Assembly (NCBI GenBank): GCA_036927565.1
Contig: JAYESD010000004.1
Location: forward strand, 72,414,933 to 72,478,932
Length of the DNA: 64,000 bases
Reading direction: 5' to 3'
DNA from: Tuctoria greenei
Taxonomy: Eukaryota > Streptophyta > Magnoliopsida > Poales > Poaceae
The translations under genes and the position numbers were made by a program. Shown here one piece after another: positions 33,313-44,413 of the stretch. How positions within the stretch are numbered: position 1 is the first letter of the stretch; each line of letters opens with the position of its first letter. The notes below the pieces were generated by a model. That model was not told the origin of the DNA. It worked only from the letters and a program-made list of their open reading frames with translations, and ran no database searches.

Positions 33313-33784
33313 ATAAGGAGGAATGTCCATCTCATCGGACGATGGTTAGACCTAGCCAATAGGATAAATTTGTAGTTATCCTTTCCTTTGTTTTTCTTTT
33401 TTCTTTATTTAGATTTCCCCATTTAATTTGATTTTCCCCACTGCATATTTGGTTTTTCTTAACAAGTTGAGAATCTTATATTCTCAACTATCATTTTTTT
33501 CTTTATTTTCACAAAAAATGAAAATTGTTGGGTCTTCAAAAAAATAGTTTTTATTCGGAAAATAATTTTTTTTGAGCTGCAAAAGTTGTAATTCACCAAC
33601 GTGCTGGCCCATAGTCGTTGGGGAGCCACCTACCAAAAGGGGGAATAGAGGGCCCACTTGTTAGTGCGGCCGACCCCCCTGTTCGGCCGACTAGGCGAAA
33701 GAGCCATTTTGGCTCTCTCCTCCAATGGGTACATTTAGTACCCTAGTGACCGTTGGGAGCTTGCACGAATGAGTCACATAGTCC
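33313..33784. other. AT-rich tail and palindrome block between Athila and copia-1
   Basis: No gene. T-rich to about 33590, then a GC-richer block with GCGGCCGACCCCCCTGTTCGGCCGAC (in two halves around 33663-33690). The palindrome TCGGCCGA also occurs in the Athila LTR at about 29570, so this may be a degraded piece of a related LTR. The exact junction with copia-1 near 33785 is not resolved. Confidence 0.4.
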
Positions 33785-34915
33785 AGGTTTTGCGATCCAA
33801 ATTCTCACGCTCATTCTGCTTTTGTTGCTTCTTTTGAACCCAAAGATATATCACACGCACTCACTAATGAATCTTGGATTATTGCCATGCAAGAAGAGTT
33901 AGAAAATTTTGAAAGAAATAATGTTTTGAAACTTGTACCTCCACCTTAAGGTCACACTTTAATTGGAACTAAACGGGTGTTTAAAAATAAACAAAGTGAG
34001 GATGGGGTTGCGGTTAGGAATACGTTAGGTTTGCTGCTCAAGCTTTCACACAAGTTAAAGGTTTAGATTTTGATGGAACTTTTGCTGCCGTCGCTAGATT
34101 AGAAGCCATAAAAATTTTATTAGAATTTGCTTCATATAAAGGTTTCAAGTTATATCAAATGGATGTTAAAAGTTTTCTAAATGGCTACATAGATGAGGAG
34201 GTTTATGTCAAGCAACCACAAGGTTTTCAGAATCCAGCTTTTCCTAATCATGTTTACAAACTGTCCAAAGCTTTGTAAGGTCTCAAACAAGCCCCTAGAG
34301 CATGGTATGATATGTTAAAAACATGCTTACTTGAACAAGGGTTTACCATGGGCAAGGTTGATAAAACTCTTTTTGTACTTAAGCATGGCAATGACTCATT
34401 ATTTGTTCAAGTGTATGTGGATGAAATTATCTTTTGATGCGCTTCTCATGATCTTGTATCAAAGTTTTCAGCTATGATGAGTTCAGAATGTGAGATGAGC
34501 ATGATGGGAGCACTCACGTATTTTTTAGGGCTGCAAATCAAGCAAACAAAGAAGGGTACTTCTGTACATCAAATGAAGTATACAAAATATCTTCTTAAGC
34601 GCTTCAACATGGAGAAAAGCAAGCCTCTTCAGACACCAATGGGAACAACAATAAAACTTGAACTTGCTGAAGATGGTGAACCCATGAATCAAAAAGAATA
34701 TCGAAGCATGATTGGGTCACTTTTGTACTTCAAGGCATCAAGACCGGATATACAATTCAGCTTATATCTTTGTGCACGATTTCGAGCATCTCCACATGCT
34801 TCACATCATCAAGACCGTCAAAAGGATTCTCAAGTACTTACATGGAACTCAAGAATTTTGCATTTTTCTTTCTTCTTCCTTAACCATTACTTAGAATGTT
34901 TTTTCGGATGCTGAT
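33785..34915 (+). pseudogene. Copia-1 reverse transcriptase (RVT_2)
   Basis: Clear plant copia RT in shifting frames: SWIIAMQEELENFERNNV, FAAQAFTQVKGLDFDGTFAA, KLYQMDVKSFLNGYIDEEVY, GLKQAPRAWYDMLKTCLLEQ, KVDKTLFVLKHGNDSLFVQV. The catalytic box reads YVDE rather than YVDD, followed by a stop (34436-34438). After the box: MMGALTYFLGLQIKQTKKGT, MIGSLLYFKASRPDIQFSLY. At least four stops and three frameshifts. The active-site change alone would kill the enzyme. Confidence 0.85.
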
Positions 34916-34949
34916 TTTGGGGGTTGTAGGATTGATATGAAAACTGCTT

Positions 34950-35366
34950 CAGGTGCTTGTCATTTCTTGGTAATTCACTTGTTGCTTGGTCCTCTAAAAA
35001 ACAAAATTTAGTTGCACAACCCACAGCTGAATCTAAATATGTAGCTGCTGCTAGTGCTTGCTCACAAATTCTATGGATTGTTCAAACACTTAAGGACTAT
35101 GGGGTTGATCTAGATAGTGTTCCACCGTTTTTTTATAATATTAGTGCCATTTGCATTGCTAAAAACCTCGTGCAACATTCGAGAACAAAGAAAACTGACA
35201 TTAGGTATCACTTTCTCCGCAATAATGTTGAAAAAGGAAACATTGTGGTTCACTATGTAGATATCGAACAACAATTGGCTGACATTTTTACAAAACCTTT
35301 GGAATTCACTCGTTTTTGTTTCATTCGTAGTGAAATAAGGATTGTGCATCCTCATGCCTTCAATTG
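34950..35366 (+). pseudogene. Copia-1 RNase H
   Basis: SFLGNSLVAWSSKKQNLVAQ, PTAESKYVAAASACSQILWI, NISAICIAKNLVQHSRTKKT and IEQQLADIFTKPLEFTRFCF form the standard copia RNase H with the D-E-D-type residues around TAESKY and ISAICI. Stops at 35365-35367, where a purine tract (TGAGGGGGAG) begins. The first Asp region, upstream of 34950, lies in another frame. Confidence 0.8.
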
Positions 35367-36329
35367 AGGGGGAGTTTTTGAAACTTGGGAAGTCTATGTG
35401 TGAATCTGAATTTAAAATAATACGAGCATAGTATTTCATACATATTTGACTTTGTGATTTCTTTTACATGCTGAAAGTTCTTACTACATTAATCGTGTTA
35501 TACATTTTGTAGTTTTTGCCATGACTAGTAATCGGAATAATTACTTACACTAAATCTAGTCATGATCGAACTTACTTGCTGCTTTGAACTTGTTGCATGC
35601 TCACAAGTGCTTTTAATCAAGAAGATAATCAAGTAATCAACTCACATGTTGAGTTTTTATGTCCAAATGAAAAATTGAGAAAGGATCAAGAGAATATGCA
35701 TGCATCGCACTTCTTCCTTTGAGATGGCTTATCATTGCACTTAATATGAACTCGGAAGAAGTTGTGTATGACTAAAACCATGTCCTTAAGCTTCTGATTG
35801 TCAAATGACATAGGATTTGCTTGGTTGGTTAGAATAAGGCTGATGCGGCATATAATCTCTTGCAAATGTTATAAGATGTTCCTTAAAAGAAAATAAAAAT
35901 GCAACAACAAGTGTCATGCTTTCAGGTCATGAAATAGTTACATTTGTGAGATCGTGACTTGCTTAAATTGAAAATTCACTTGATCTCTAGCATGGCTTAC
36001 ACTACTTTATGTATCTCATTTATGTGATAGTGTAAGTTACTTGATAATATGACTTGGATGAGCTTTATTTTATATGTAATATTATAATATTCTCATAATA
36101 ATTGAAATTTCTCTTTTGAATCTTGCTGAATACATTGTCAAAGGGGGAGAAATATGTATAGAGAGAGAAATATATCACACATTGGGAGAATTTGTTTATG
36201 AAATTTCTTTCTCATTTTATTTTTTGATTTTCAAAAAGGGGGAGAAAATTGTTTTCAAAACTTTTCTTGTAAACAAGCCAATGTTCGGATTTTAAGTGGT
36301 GTTGTCAATGCATTCATCAAGGTGGAGAT
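35367..36329 (+). other. Copia-1 post-pol region with repeated purine tracts
   Basis: No coding sequence of note. Purine tracts GAGGGGGAG (35368), AAAGGGGGAGAA (36138), AAGGGGGAGAAA (36236) and AAGGTGGAGA (36319) recur; the last one abuts the 3' LTR and is the working PPT. A long post-pol region is typical of SIRE/Maximus elements. Confidence 0.6.
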
Positions 36330-37210
36330 TGTGAGACCTATATGCTAAATACATTAGCAATTATGTTAAACATGAAGGTTTACACTCAAAGTTTTGAATA
36401 TACTTGAGAAACACACTTCACACTATCGGAACTCTTGTTGCACGTGTTTTGCGTTCTGAAAATGTCTGAACTTTTCTTGTTTAATGCATAACGGCTGTTT
36501 TGGAATGTCCGAACTTTCTATGTGCTGAAATAATCGTGTGGCTGCTATGTTTTTCATTTGAAATGTTTCAAACTTGCTTTACACTTATGGAAATATTTGC
36601 TTAGTACTTTTGTACTAGGTTTTCGATGTATTTTGGATGATCATGGTGGATATTATCTTGCTATGTTTGCAACATGCTTATGTGAGGTGCTCATGTAAGG
36701 TGTTGTGGTTTTTGAACTATCAAGAGCCAAGTCGAGGACTTGTGCTCGGAAGAATTGGTTGTTTGTTCATGTGCAGGTGTTGCTTGAGGTCAAAACATGG
36801 CTGGTGACAGGATAAATTGAACTAGTCTTAGGTAGAAGATGAGGTTCAACAACCAAGATCGGGATGAATTGTGGTTGAATTCATCGGGAGGTCAAACAGC
36901 ATGTTTGGGTCAAGAACAATGATATGAAGGTATCGTGGAATTTGTTGGAAGGTGTTTGCACATGATCAAGGAGTGCATGGATGTGGCAACATAGTTCCAA
37001 GGTGTGATGAAGAGAAGGGGACATAAAGAATTGGTCAGAAAGGTCCAACCATCTAGATTATCCCTCAAGCTACGGCTGAGGTAGTTATGTTTCATTTATG
37101 GAAAGTTTTGAGTTTATTTTGGTTAGATTTCATGTGGGTCACAAAGTTGAGTTGTTTTGGAATGTTTAGGACGTTCCTAGGTGTTTGGAAGTCTTAATAT
37201 TGCTTCTACC
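36330..37210 (+). repeat. Copia-1 3' LTR, truncated
   Basis: TGTGAGACCTATATGCTAAA to TTGCTTCTACCTG. It matches the 5' LTR up to about 25332 and is then replaced by unrelated sequence, so about 700 bp of LTR is lost. Confidence 0.8.
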
Positions 37211-37753
37211 TGTTCGACAACAACCACACTCGTCCAGCTGAGTGTTGGCCACGGGAGTCAGGATCACGCCAACCAGGTCTTCGTATGGGGAACCGCATCA
37301 ATGCCCCTGCCAACACCTACCTGCATGTCCTGTTCGATCCTGTCGTTGATAGCACGATGACCCGGGTACCAAGGCACTATCAGGGAACATGAAGTGATCA
37401 AAGAAGAAGGATGCAACAGTTGCAGCCTCCACTGTTCGACCCTGCCCTGAAGAGCGCAAAGGATAAGGAAAATTTGTGAACCCTGCTTCCCATATGAGAA
37501 AAGCGAGAAGTAACTAGAAGACGAGTGGCCTAGCTCTTCCTATAAAGGGGCCCGAAACTATCTCACGAAGGTACATCGAAGTAGATAGAATAGAAAAGGA
37601 GGGACTTCGTCTCCTTCATGAGAGCGCTAGAACCTCTCCTCATTTATGTACTTCACCATTGATAATGAGAAAATGAGAGCAAGGAGAGCACCACACTGGA
37701 CGTAGGACACCTTTCCAAACAAATATAAATCATTTGTTATAGTTGTTAGGCAG
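37211..37753 (+). repeat. Partial LTR of an unidentified retrotransposon
   Basis: Contains CCTATAAAGGGGCCCG (TATA box at about 37539), GATAATGAGAAAATGAGAGC (about 37660) and the general look of a gypsy LTR 3' half, but no copy elsewhere in the window confirms it. The CRM-like element is inserted at its right edge; GGCAG at 37749-37753 would be the left target duplication. Confidence 0.4.
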
Positions 37754-38613
37754 TGATGAGGACATCACAACAGCGGAGACACACATTGAAATGCAAGGAC
37801 CAATCACAAGAGCACGAGCACGGTTAATAAATCAGCAGGTGAATTTGCTCCTAACTTCTTTTGCATGTGAGTTTGAGAATAGATTGCTATGTGATGATTT
37901 AATTGTTATTAGGAATAATGGAAAAGATCAACAAGTGAAGTAAAGAGGCCTTGGAATCGTGGAGAACCAGCTGGGACGTCCACAAGTTGATGGAAACAGT
38001 TTACAACTCGAACTCGAGTTCAACTCGGAGTCCAGTAGCAGTCCACCTTAAAACGGACGATCATGAGGCATACAGACTCCGTTTTTGACGTTATACATAT
38101 GAACGGAAAGAGGAGAAGATAAAATTTCCAATAGTTCTGGTCCCACCTCAAAATCCGTCCGGAGTCATTGGGAATCGCCGAAACAAGTCGAGTCAGAATT
38201 TCTGTCCGGTGCTGTGCCACTGAATCGGGCCTTTGGGCCTTGTATCCCGTATGAGTCCATTAGGGACGCGTCTAATCATGTTTTGGCCAAATCCTAACCT
38301 TTAAATACTGCAGCCCCTGGTCATATTCGGTGGGTTTTGCTTAGAACAATTTCGCTGTTCTATGGTTTGTGAGACCCCAACTTCTCAATTTCAGATCGTG
38401 TCTTCTACGTTCCTGCTTGTGTTCTCGGTTCACTTGCAATTATTAGCCTTCTTGGTGAGGTCAAGCATGTGCCGCACGGTTGATAACAAACGGAGCAGTG
38501 GTGTAGTGATTGCAGGGGCATACGAACTGCTCGAGTGTCGCGGATCATCAATGTTGAGTTCTCCACCTCAATCTACTTACCTTTTGAAAGATCGAGCCTA
38601 AACCTACTCATCA
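37754..38613 (+). repeat. CRM-1 5' LTR (860 bp)
   Basis: TGATGAGGACATCACAAC to ACCTACTCATCA. A short frame at its start encodes GPITRARARLINQQV, the copy of the integrase C-terminal tail that would be read from the 3' LTR. Possible TATA: CTTTAAATACTG at about 38300. Confidence 0.85.
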
Positions 38614-38631
38614 ATTCGTATCAGATTTCCA
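38614..38631 (+). promoter_or_regulatory. CRM-1 primer binding site, mutated
   Basis: ATTCGTATCAGATTTCCA, against ATTGGTATCAGATTTCCA in the related element at 57539. It is a partial match to initiator tRNA-Met with one G changed to C. Confidence 0.75.
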
Positions 38632-39878
38632 AGTTGCACGTGAGGTATCTTTGTTTTCCTTCCATTAGATCGATTTTTTTTCGTACCTAGAGTCCACAGA
38701 AAAGCCACAAAAAAATTAGATCGTTTTTCCCGCTTCCTAGACTATAGTGCATGCAGTTTTGTTTTTCAGTTTGCATTGTTAAGTTTGCATTCGTGTGGTC
38801 GAGTCTTGTTGATGGTTTAGCTTTGTGTCTTGGGTCCTAGTTATCGTGTTTTGTCCTTGTTTTCTTGTTGTTTGACATGTATTTCACAATCCCTAAATAA
38901 CAAACCGAACCACCACGTTCATCTGTTTGCCTTAGCTAGCCGCCTTGCGTGAACTCCCGCATCGCCAGCCCTAGATTAGGTGACAAAACTTTGTGCCACT
39001 CATTCTAGAATCATCACACACCACCCCATTAGTTGCTGTGCAAATTCCCGATCGTTTTCATATCCGATCGTGAGTTCTGTTCTCAAATCGAGTTGGAATC
39101 GACATCCAAAAATCGTAACTCGGACAACCTACCTTAAAACGGCCATAAATTTCGAATACGAACTCAAAATTGGACAATTTTTTTCAAATTCATCTACGCA
39201 AAATTTTTCATCTGGTTTTTCACCGCGTAGCCGCGTTTGGCGAAAGTAGATTGCCCAAATTCCCGTCGAAAGATAGGCTATCCGGCCTCTGAAGTTTCAA
39301 CACAAATTTTAAAGAATCTTCTTGATTTTCTATAGGCCACATATTATATCCAATTGACCTGCAAATTTGTGTGCTTCATATCTTCGTGCTCCTGAGTAAA
39401 GAAAAATATCAAAAAAAAATATTACAATAAAGAAAAAAATAGTGAAGAGCATGCATATTAAAGCAATTGGTCTATACTACTTGTGCTGGGATTGTTGGTT
39501 ATATCATTCTGTCTCCCTTTTGCCTTGCTACTTCCTTGTGTGGTGCTAGAACCTAGAGCGCTTGGTTGACCAGCAACAATTTCCTACATTGAATACTTAT
39601 TCAACCTTGTTTACCTATTAACGATTTTCTGCTTATTAGCCACCATATTGTGCCATCCAAGCTCTACCTTTCTCTTGAGCATAACAGGTATGTTTTCAAT
39701 CATCCCAAGCTTCATTGGTTCATATCACCGTCCACACCACCTGCTGTGTCGGTAAGAACACTTGTAAGAGCGTGGTAAGATGCTTGAGCAAGAGAGATTG
39801 TTTTTCTTCCACCTTTCACATTGTCACTGTAGTTGATAGGGATAACATATTGTTGTTGTCTTTTGTTTCATACTAACA

Positions 39879-41100
39879 ATGGTAGGAGAAGACAATGATG
39901 ACGAATGTGTTCAACATGCTGAGTTACGTGATATAATGAAGACCATGACATATATGTTTGCCAAATACAACGCAGCCACGGAGGAGTCATGGGCGAACTT
40001 GACTCGCCAACTTGATGACCTTGCTCTTCGAATGAATACTTTTGAGGCTCGGTTGCCGGTCGCTGGAAGACATGAAGACAATTCTTATGATGATATGGAA
40101 GATCACAACAATCAGCCAATACTACCACTTTATCGTCAAGGTATGGGATGTAATAATCATCATAACAATTATAATCGTCCCCCTGATGATCCTTTTGCTA
40201 AAGTGAAATTTACTATACCCCCTTTTTCTGGCGCTTATGATGTTGAGGCTTATCTTCATTGGGAGATGACAGTAAAGCAAAAATTTATTGCCCATCTTGT
40301 TCCTGAACAACATAGAGTTCGTCAAGCCACTAGTGAGTTTAAGCACTTGCTATCATATGGTGGAATGAACTTGTTAAAACTAGAACTGGTCCTTCAACAT
40401 GGGATAGATTAAAGGAAGCTATGCGTGTTCGATTTGTTCCTCCATCTTTTCAGCTGGACCTTCGCAAAAAATTGCAGCACTTAGACCAAGGTAACATGTC
40501 TGTAGAGGAGTATTATCAAGAGTTACAAAAGGGTATGTTGCGTTGTGGGGTTGTAGAGGACATGGATGATAAAATAGCTCGTTTTTATGGGGGGTTGAGG
40601 CGTGAAATTCAGGACATTATTGATAACAAGGAATATGACACTGTTAACAGATTGTTTTAGCTTGCTATGTTGGCAAAAAAAAGAATTGCAGGGCCGACAA
40701 CAACAGCAACAACGCACAAGGAGCAACATCACGCCGCGTTCACCGTATACACCATCCAAAACAGCACCATCTTCAACCCCCCGTGCAGCCACTACACCAT
40801 CCAATGGCGGCCAACGAACTATACCTGCAGCTCTACCTTCTCGCGTGCCAAAAGGCAGCATGGCGACATCATTCAATCCTTCGTCGTCCACTCCTTCTAC
40901 GAGTCATTCTTCCGACATTAAGTGTCACCGCTGCCAGGTACTTGGTCATATGATGAGAGATTGCCCGAGCAAACGATCATACATAGCACGCGACCATGGC
41001 GGGTATGATAGTACTTCTGATGGTGAAGATGAATATTCTCTTGCTACTGACTTTACAGATCCAAATGATGAACACAACAAAGAAGAGGTACTTGGTACAG
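39879..41100 (+). pseudogene. CRM-1 gag with CCHC zinc knuckle
   Basis: ATG at 39879 (MVGEDNDDECVQHAELRD). The leader helix is followed by the capsid: KVKFTIPPFSGAYDVEAYLH, then after a frameshift near 40345 WDRLKEAMRVRFVPPSFQLD and LDQGNMSVEEYYQELQKGML, and a stop at 40658-40660 with a second frameshift near it. The frame then runs through a Gln/Pro/Thr-rich linker to an intact CHRCQVLGHMMRDC knuckle at about 40923-40964. Role: particle formation and RNA binding. Frame breaks make it non-functional. Confidence 0.85.
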
Positions 41101-41179
41101 GGGCGACGGAGAACTATAGGAGCATCATTGTGCAGCGTGCCTTGAGCTCAAAAGTGGAGACTGACGACAAGCTACAACC

Positions 41180-41520
41180 ACAGAACCTCTTCCACATGTT
41201 TCTCATCGTCAAGGACTGCCGTGTACACACTATAATTGATGGAGGTAGCTGCAATAACTTGGTGAACACAGACGTCATCAAGAAACTTGGTTTGACAACA
41301 AGAGGACACCCTCATCCATACCACATTCAATGGTTCAACAACTGCGGTAAGGTTCAGGTAACACAAACAGCGAGAATACATTTTTCAATTGGTTCTTACC
41401 ATGATTTTGCTGATTTTGATGTCGTTCCTATGGATGCTTGATCTCTTTTATTGGGTCATCCTTGGGAATTTGATACAGATGCCATTCATCATGGTAGAAC
41501 TAATAAATATACTCTCATGC
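41180..41520 (+). pseudogene. CRM-1 aspartic protease
   Basis: LFHMFLIVKDCRVHTIIDGG with the active site IDGGSCNNLVN (D-G-G-S), then TRGHPHPYHIQWFNNCGKVQ and FADFDVVPMDA, a TGA stop at 41439-41441, and SLLLGHPWEFDTDAIHHGRT. The motif is complete apart from the stop. Confidence 0.8.
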
Positions 41521-41749
41521 ATAAGGGAATGAAAATCACTTTGCTCCCTATGACTCCTGCTGAAATTGTGCATTTTAAGAAGAGTAAAATCCGTGATGGC
41601 AAAGCAAAAAAACTAGAATCCGAAAACCAGCAATTCATTAATTTAAAATCGCCATCGTTGCTCCCAACTAAATCCGACCTTGCTGATTTATTCAATGCTA
41701 AGAGGATGTGCTATGCTTTAGTATACAAAGAAGCCATGTTTTCACTTCA

Positions 41750-42760
41750 TGAATTGTCTATTGCATTGCCCCCTGCTGTTGGTAACCTTTTGCAAGAGTT
41801 TGAGGATGTGTTTCCCTCCGAGATACCCCTTGGTTTACCAGCGATGAGAGGCATTGAACACAAGATCGATTTGATACCAGGAGCAAGTTTGCCAAATCGT
41901 GCAGCATACAGGGTGAATCCAGAGGAAACTAAGGAAATTCAGCGACAAGTCCAAGATCTTTTGGATTGCGGGTACATTCGTGAAAGACTTAGCCCTTGTT
42001 CCATTCCTATCCTTTTGGTTCCTAAGAAAGATGGTAGTTGGCGCATGTGTGTTGATTGTTGAGCGATTAATAACATCACCATTCGATATCGTTATCTTAT
42101 TCCTCGCTTAGATGGCATGCTTGATGAATTGAGTGGTGCTATCATCTTCACAAAAATTGACTTGCGTAGTGGTTAACACCAAATTAGAATGGCACTAGGA
42201 GATGAATGGAAAACTGCATTTAAAACCAAGTTTGGACTTTATGAGTGGTTAGTCATGCCTTTTGGTTTAACTAATGCACCCAACACCTTTATGCGTTTAA
42301 TGAACGAGGTTTTACGTGCTTTCATTGGACAATTTGTGGTGGTTTACTTCGATGATATCCTCATTTACAGCAAGTCATATGATGAACATCTTCATCATTT
42401 ACGTGCTGTTTTTACTATTTTTAGAGATGCACGTTTGTTTGGTAACCACGAAAAGTGCGTCTTTTGCACCAATCGAGTCTCGTTTCTTGGCTATGTCATT
42501 TCCTCGTAGGGAATTGAGATGGATGAGGAAAAAATTGAAGCAATCACCAGCTGGCCAGCCCCAACAACCATCACGCAGGTTGGTAGATTTCTTGGTCTTG
42601 AAGGTTTTTATCGGCGTTTTGTGCGGGGTTTCAGGACCATTGCAGCACCTCTACATGAGCTAACGAAGAAGGGAGTGCCATTTCGATGGGGCGAACATCA
42701 GCAACAAGCTTTTGATGCTCTCAAATCGAAGCTCACACAAGCACCATTGCTACAACTTCC
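41750..42760 (+). pseudogene. CRM-1 reverse transcriptase
   Basis: FEDVFPSEIPLGLPAMRGIE, IPILLVPKKDGSWRMCVDC (then TGA), RYRYLIPRLDGMLDELSGAI, KIDLRSG (then TAA where Tyr is expected), KTAFKTKFGLYEWLVMPFGL, and the intact catalytic box VVYFDDILIYSKS at about 42338-42376. A TAG at 42507-42509 precedes the thumb and connection (EKIEAITSWPAPTTITQVGR). All blocks share one frame, so only three point stops separate this from an open RT. Confidence 0.9.
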
Positions 42761-43245
42761 TGATTTTGACAAGAGCTTTGAGCTAGAATGCGATGCAAGC
42801 GTCATTGGTATTGGAGGCGCTCTCATCCAAGGAGGTAAACCTGTTGCTTTATTTAGTGAAAAACTTCATGGTCCTTCTCTGAATTATTCCACTTATGATA
42901 AGGAATTGTATGCCTTAGTGCGAGTATTACAAACTTGGCAACATTATCTTTGGTCTAAGGAGTTTGTCATACATTCCGATCATGAATCATTAAAGTATCT
43001 TAAGTGTCAAACCAATCTGAATAAACGACATGTAAGTTGTATTGAGTTCATAGATTCGTTTCCATACATCATTAAGCATAATAAAGGGAAGGAAAATGTC
43101 ATTGCCGATGCATTACCTAGGCGTTATACCATGCTGTCCCAACTTGATCATAAAATCTTTGGTTTGGAAACAATAAAAGCATTATATCCTACTGATTTGG
43201 ACTTCAAATATGCTTTTGAAAACTTTGAGAAGGAAGAACTTGGAA
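42760..43245 (+). pseudogene. CRM-1 RNase H
   Basis: FELECDASVIGIGGALIQGG (first Asp), NYSTYDKELYALVRVLQTWQ (Glu of KELYA), KEFVIHSDHESLKYLKCQTN (Asp of SDHESL) and HNKGKENVIADALPRR (final Asp). All four catalytic acidic residues are present. Frame open; the change of frame comes after about 43240. Confidence 0.85.
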
Positions 43246-43252
43246 TAAATAT

Positions 43253-44383
43253 GTGGTGCAAGAGGGTCTCCTCTATCGTGCTAACAAGCTATGCGTTCCA
43301 GCTAGCTCCGTTCGTTTATTACTTTTGCAGGAAACACATGGAGGAGGTTTGATGGGACATTTTGGAGTGAAAAAAACTGAAGACGTGCTGTCCACACACT
43401 TCTTTTGGTCAAAGATGAGGCGTGATGTCGAGCGCTACGTGTCACGATGCACTACTTGCAATAAAGCTAAGTCTCGCCTTAACCCACGTGGTCTTTATAT
43501 GCCTCTTCCTGTTCCTAGTGTACCTTGGGAGGATATTTCTATGGACTTTGTTTTGGGATTGCCTAGGACTAAGAGGGGGAGGGATAGTATTTTTGTAGTT
43601 GTTGATCGTTTCTCCAAAATGGCACCTTTTATACCTTGTCATAAGAATGATAATGCCTCACACATTGCTAATTTATTTATGACGGAAATTGTTTGTTTAC
43701 ATGGTGTGACAAATACCATTGTTTCTGATCGTGATTCAAAAATTTTAAGTCATTTTTGGAGAACTTTGTGGTATAAATTGAGAACCAAGTTGCTGTTTTC
43801 AACTACATGTCACCCACAAACGGATAGACAAACCGAGGTAGTTAATCGTACTTTATCTACTATGTTGCGGGCTGTCTTGAAAACAAATTTGAAGATGTGG
43901 GAGGAGTGTTTACCATATATAGAATTTTCTTACAACAGATCCGTTCACTCCACAACAAAGGTAAGTTTGTTTCACGTAGTGTATGGTTTCAATCCCCGTG
44001 CTCCTATTGATTTACTACCTTTGCCTCCGTCTGAAACTAGAAATTTGGATGCTACACAACGATCTGAATTCATTCTTAAGATGCATGAAACTACAAAGAA
44101 AAATATTGAAATGATGAATGAGAAGTATAGGATTGAAGGTAGTAAAGGTAGAAAGAAAGTAAAACTTGAACTGGGTGATTTGGTGTGGTTACATTTGAGA
44201 AAAGGGCGATTCCCCGACTTGAGAAAATCTAAACTTATGCCACGAGCTTCTGGTCCTTTTGAGATTGTTGAAAAGATTAATGATAATGCATATAAGCTTG
44301 AATTGCCTCCCGATTTAGGGGTTAGTCCTACATTTAACATTTTAGATTTGCGACCGTACTTGGGAGAAGAAGATGAACTTTAG
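43253..44383 (+). CDS. CRM-1 integrase, uninterrupted reading frame
   Basis: Open for about 376 codons. Zinc domain: ETHGGGLMGHFGVKKTEDVL through RYVSRCTTCNKAK (H-H-C-C). Catalytic core: EDISMDFVLGLPRTKRGRD (first Asp), TNTIVSDRDSKILSHFWRTL (second Asp), HPQTDRQTEVVNRTLSTMLR (Glu). The C-terminal part contains KVKLELGDLVWLHLRKGRFP and ends ILDLRPYLGEEDEL at a TAG (44381-44383). In the non-autonomous relative at 60195-60246 the equivalent stretch reads through as ESRMTPIQEG, so the stop is probably secondary and the original tail continued into the LTR. Integrase inserts element DNA. No canonical chromodomain was recognised, as expected for CRM. Confidence 0.85.
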   Translation: MVQEGLLYRANKLCVPASSVRLLLLQETHGGGLMGHFGVKKTEDVLSTHFFWSKMRRDVERYVSRCTTCNKAKSRLNPRGLYMPLPVPSVPWEDISMDFVLGLPRTKRGRDSIFVVVDRFSKMAPFIPCHKNDNASHIANLFMTEIVCLHGVTNTIVSDRDSKILSHFWRTLWYKLRTKLLFSTTCHPQTDRQTEVVNRTLSTMLRAVLKTNLKMWEECLPYIEFSYNRSVHSTTKVSLFHVVYGFNPRAPIDLLPLPPSETRNLDATQRSEFILKMHETTKKNIEMMNEKYRIEGSKGRKKVKLELGDLVWLHLRKGRFPDLRKSKLMPRASGPFEIVEKINDNAYKLELPPDLGVSPTFNILDLRPYLGEEDEL

Positions 44384-44401
44384 TCAAGTAAGACTCCAAT
44401 T

Positions 44402-44413
44402 CAAGAGGGGGGA
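44402..44413 (+). other. CRM-1 polypurine tract
   Basis: CAAGAGGGGGGA lies directly before the 3' LTR start TGATGAGG. It overlaps the remnant integrase-tail coding (ACTCCAATTCAAGAGG). Confidence 0.8.

Larger units (their letters stand above)
21565..37210 (+). mobile_element. SIRE/Maximus-like Ty1/copia element (copia-1), heavily nested and decayed
   Basis: 5' LTR 21565-26028 (interrupted by S2), PBS, a gag fragment, then Athila-type sequence, then copia RT and RNase H (33785-35366), a long post-pol region with several purine tracts, and a 3' LTR (36330-37210) cut off at its right end. The two LTRs match from TGTGAGA(G/C)C to GGAAGTCTTAATATT(T/G)CTTCTA. The protease and integrase are missing between gag and RT. 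Confidence 0.8.

Noticed and set aside
43972..44340. 122-aa minus-strand ORF
   Set aside because: Antisense shadow of the CRM-1 integrase coding region.
41750..44383. Endogenous pararetrovirus origin for the RT-RNase H-integrase block
   Set aside because: LTRs, PBS, PPT and an integrase with a DDE core are present, and no movement protein or other pararetrovirus gene was seen. This is a Ty3/gypsy retrotransposon.
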